From CAZDME01 sp964506785 [NCBI: uncultured bacterium] (GTDB taxonomy: Bacteria; CAZDME01; JAYEMH01), in NCBI GenBank assembly GCA_964506785.1, contig CAZDME010000058.1:1-8020 (forward strand): DNA of 8,020 nt, in the 5' to 3' direction. Made by a program: the position numbers and the translations under genes. The notes below the pieces were generated by a model, which was given only the letters and a program-made list of their open reading frames with translations, did no database searches and was not told where the DNA came from. Below are positions 6,507-8,020 of this stretch, piece after piece. How positions within the stretch are numbered: position 1 is the first letter of the stretch; every line of letters starts with the position of its first letter.

Positions 6507-6543
6507 AAATGGGGTTTTAAATAAAAAGAGAGGGGGGTGAAAA

Positions 6544-6744
6544 ATGCAAGCAAAACCGAATTATAGAGTAAAAGCTGAAATTATTCGTAAAGGATATCTC
6601 TTGCAGGATTTTGCGAAAAAGGCCGGGATTAATAACAAAACATTATCGCGTGTAATTAATGGATGGGAAATCCCGACACTTACGATTGAGAGAAAAATCG
6701 CTAAAGCTTTGCGGATAAAAAGAGAAAAGCTTTTTAAAAAATAA
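6544..6744 (+). CDS. Small Cro/XRE-like HTH regulator
   Basis: A 66-residue DNA-binding protein that is almost only a helix-turn-helix domain. The HTH spans about 19-41: LLQDFAKKAGINNKTLSRVI, with INNKTLSRVINGW as the recognition helix and following turn, then a C-terminal pair of helices (IERKIAKALRIKREKLF) usual in the Cro/CI fold. It is the size of a phage Cro or of a small XRE activator. The ATG has a strong Shine-Dalgarno site, AGGGGGGTGA (6531-6540), three bases before it. It leads the exonuclease-RecT operon (20-base gap) and follows a terminator, so it probably controls this operon from nearby operators; the 11-bp repeats are possible targets but that is inference. No CI-type partner gene is visible on its left. 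Confidence 0.85.
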   Translation: MQAKPNYRVKAEIIRKGYLLQDFAKKAGINNKTLSRVINGWEIPTLTIERKIAKALRIKREKLFKK

Positions 6745-6764
6745 CGAAGAAAGCCAGGTGAAAA

Positions 6765-7661
6765 ATGGAAGAAAAAAAAGCAACAATCGGGGGAAGCGAA
6801 ATTTCTATTGTGCTGGGCCTCAATAGATGGAAAACGCCTTTAAGACTTTGGGCCGAAAAGACTGGGAAAATTAAAACAGAGGATATTTCAGACAGAGAAT
6901 ATATACAGCTGGGGAATGAGCTTGAAGATTTTGTGGCCCGGAAATTTGCCCGGATAACAGATAAAAAGGTAAGGAGAGATACCAAAACATTCAGACACAA
7001 AGGCTATCCTTACATGATAGGCCATATTGACCGCCGGATTGTAGGGACCGATGAATTATTAGAATGTAAGACTTGCAATGCCTGGAAAGCTCATGAGTGG
7101 GAAGGAGACGAAATTCCTCAAGAATATATACTCCAGGTTTTATGGTATCTCGGTATTTTAGGAATGTCAAAGGGGTATATTGCTGTTTTAATCGGCGGCC
7201 AGAAATTTACCTGGAAAGAGATTGCTTTTGATAAAGACCTTTTTGACAAAATGGTAGAAGCGGCGAAAGAATTTGTTGAGCATTACATAGAGGAAGATAT
7301 AGCGCCGGTAGCGATGTCTGGTGATAGCTCAACGCTTAACAGGATATTCCCGGAGCAAAAAGAAGATATTATCCAAACCGAAGATAAAGATATAGTCGTA
7401 TTACTTGATGAGCTTCAAGCTTTAAAAAGGATAATTGCTGATACTGAAAAAGAAAAAGAAGAAAAAGAAGCAAAGCTAAAACAGAAGATAGGAGAATCAG
7501 AGGGATTGGAAACTCCTTTATATAAAGCTGTTTGGAAGGCTCAGACGTTTTCTCGCGTGGATACCAAAAAATTAAAAGCGGATGGAATCTACGATAAGTA
7601 TTTAGTTGAAACACCAACAAGAGTGTTACGGATAAACAAAAAGAAGAAAGGAGATAAATAA
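6765..7661 (+). CDS. YqaJ-family phage-type exonuclease (RecT partner)
   Basis: A 298-residue nuclease of the YqaJ viral recombinase family, in the lambda exonuclease / PD-(D/E)XK superfamily. It would resect double-stranded ends to give single strands for RecT. The N-terminal signature IGGSEISIVLGLNRWKTP (8-25) is clear, followed by GNELEDFVARKF with Glu54, HIDRR with Asp89, LLECKT with Glu100 and Lys102, and PQEYILQVLWYLG with Gln124: the full acidic/Lys catalytic set. After about 205 comes a highly charged coiled coil (Glu/Lys run 226-243), then the family's C-terminal tail (VDTKKLKADGIYDKYLVETP, 265-284). The AGGTGA site (6756-6761) supports this ATG. It is separated from recT by two bases, so the two are surely co-translated. 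A shadow reading frame on the opposite strand has no family resemblance. Confidence 0.93.
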   Translation: MEEKKATIGGSEISIVLGLNRWKTPLRLWAEKTGKIKTEDISDREYIQLGNELEDFVARKFARITDKKVRRDTKTFRHKGYPYMIGHIDRRIVGTDELLECKTCNAWKAHEWEGDEIPQEYILQVLWYLGILGMSKGYIAVLIGGQKFTWKEIAFDKDLFDKMVEAAKEFVEHYIEEDIAPVAMSGDSSTLNRIFPEQKEDIIQTEDKDIVVLLDELQALKRIIADTEKEKEEKEAKLKQKIGESEGLETPLYKAVWKAQTFSRVDTKKLKADGIYDKYLVETPTRVLRINKKKKGDK

Positions 7662-7663
7662 AG

Positions 7664-8020
7664 ATGGCTAAGTTGAATGAAGTTAAAAAAGCAGTTACAA
7701 CAACAAACAAAACAGATTTGCCGACTCTTATAAAAAATAGTGTTGGGGAGCTTAAAAAAGCATTGCCGCAACATATGAATGCTGAAAGATTGGTTAGAAT
7801 TGCCTTAACTTCTATGAGGCTCAATCCAGAATTATATAAATGCACATCAGAAAGTTTTTTGGGTGCTTTGTTTCAATCGGCCCAGCTTGGATTAGAGCCG
7901 AATATTGAAGGGCAGGCATATATTTTGCCTTTCAACAATAGGCGTAAATTCGGGGAAAGGGATTATAGAACAATTAAAGAGGCGCAGTTCTTAATTGGCT
8001 ATAAAGGGTATGCAGAGCTC
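7664..8020 (+). CDS. recT: RecT single-strand annealing protein, N-terminal part
   Basis: A reading frame open to the window end (119 codons, 3' truncated by the window only). It encodes the start of a RecT-family DNA single-strand annealing protein, which coats resected ends and pairs them with homologous strands in phage recombination. The family's core is plain: LPQHMNAERLVRIALTSM (34-51), then ESFLGALFQSAQLGLEPN, then GQAYILPFNN and the beginning of AQFLIGYKGYAEL. The first 20 or so residues are a variable tail rich in Lys and Thr. The ATG has AAGGAG (7648-7653) ten bases ahead and sits two bases after the exonuclease stop. Full-length RecT proteins are about 270-300 residues, so over half is outside. 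An overlapping minus-strand frame (7369-7845) is a shadow. Confidence 0.93.
   Translation, partial: MAKLNEVKKAVTTTNKTDLPTLIKNSVGELKKALPQHMNAERLVRIALTSMRLNPELYKCTSESFLGALFQSAQLGLEPNIEGQAYILPFNNRRKFGERDYRTIKEAQFLIGYKGYAEL

Larger units (their letters stand above)
6544..8020 (+). mobile_element. Left part of a prophage-like recombination module
   Basis: Three co-directional, closely packed genes (Cro-like regulator, YqaJ exonuclease, RecT) form a typical phage early module and run off the window end. Their strong ribosome sites differ from the backbone genes. The element's left limit cannot be fixed: no integrase, attachment repeat or tRNA is seen between rluB and 6544. It may be a prophage, a decayed remnant, or a non-phage integrated element that uses the same recombinases. 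Confidence 0.65.

Noticed and set aside
7369-7845. Long minus-strand frame (158 codons) across the exonuclease and recT genes
   Set aside because: It lies antisense to two clearly conserved genes, is rich in Leu/Phe/Ser as antisense frames of AT-rich genes are, and resembles no family. It has no convincing ribosome site.

Overview
The window suggests a diderm (Gram-negative-type) bacterium. It carries an RND-family inner-membrane pump with a large periplasmic domain, a lipoprotein-anchored LysM/M23 cell-wall protein of the NlpD kind, and a c-di-GMP cyclase. Base composition is moderate and AT-leaning by eye. I cannot assign a phylum from these genes. All convincing genes lie on the + strand.

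Bases 1-6247 look like ordinary chromosomal backbone. In order they hold the C-terminal two thirds of an RND exporter (1-2037) and, right behind it, a LysM + M23 lipoprotein (2048-2785). A 268-base gap follows, with traces of a decayed reading frame and a good sigma70-type promoter (2982-3010). Then comes a tight four-gene run: a YjbQ/UPF0047 protein (3054-3473), an FMN nitroreductase (3479-4003), a membrane GYF_2-like/GAF/GGDEF diguanylate cyclase (3996-5531) and an RsuA/RluB-type pseudouridine synthase (5540-6247). Gaps inside this run are a few bases or overlaps, so it is probably one transcript from the 2982-3010 promoter, although the four products share no evident pathway.

Bases 6248-6543 are non-coding but dense in signals. 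They hold a hairpin just after rluB, a five-unit 11-bp tandem repeat, a near-consensus promoter pointing LEFT with no gene in front of it, a weaker overlapping promoter pointing right, and a strong intrinsic terminator only about 40 bases before the next gene.

Bases 6544-8020 are a phage-type early or recombination module: a small Cro/XRE-like regulator (6544-6744), a YqaJ-family exonuclease (6765-7661) and the first 119 codons of a RecT single-strand annealing protein (7664 to beyond the window end). Exonuclease and RecT form the two-component recombination system found in prophages such as the B. subtilis skin element (YqaJ/YqaK). The three module genes have strong Shine-Dalgarno sites, whereas the backbone genes have almost none. 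This supports separate origins for the two halves. No integrase, CI-type repressor or tRNA attachment site is visible, so the left edge of the element is either inside 6248-6543 or has been eroded.

I found no CRISPR array, tRNA, rRNA or insertion sequence. The best candidates for something undescribed are the signals in 6248-6543, especially the orphan leftward promoter with its regularly spaced GGA-rich transcript.
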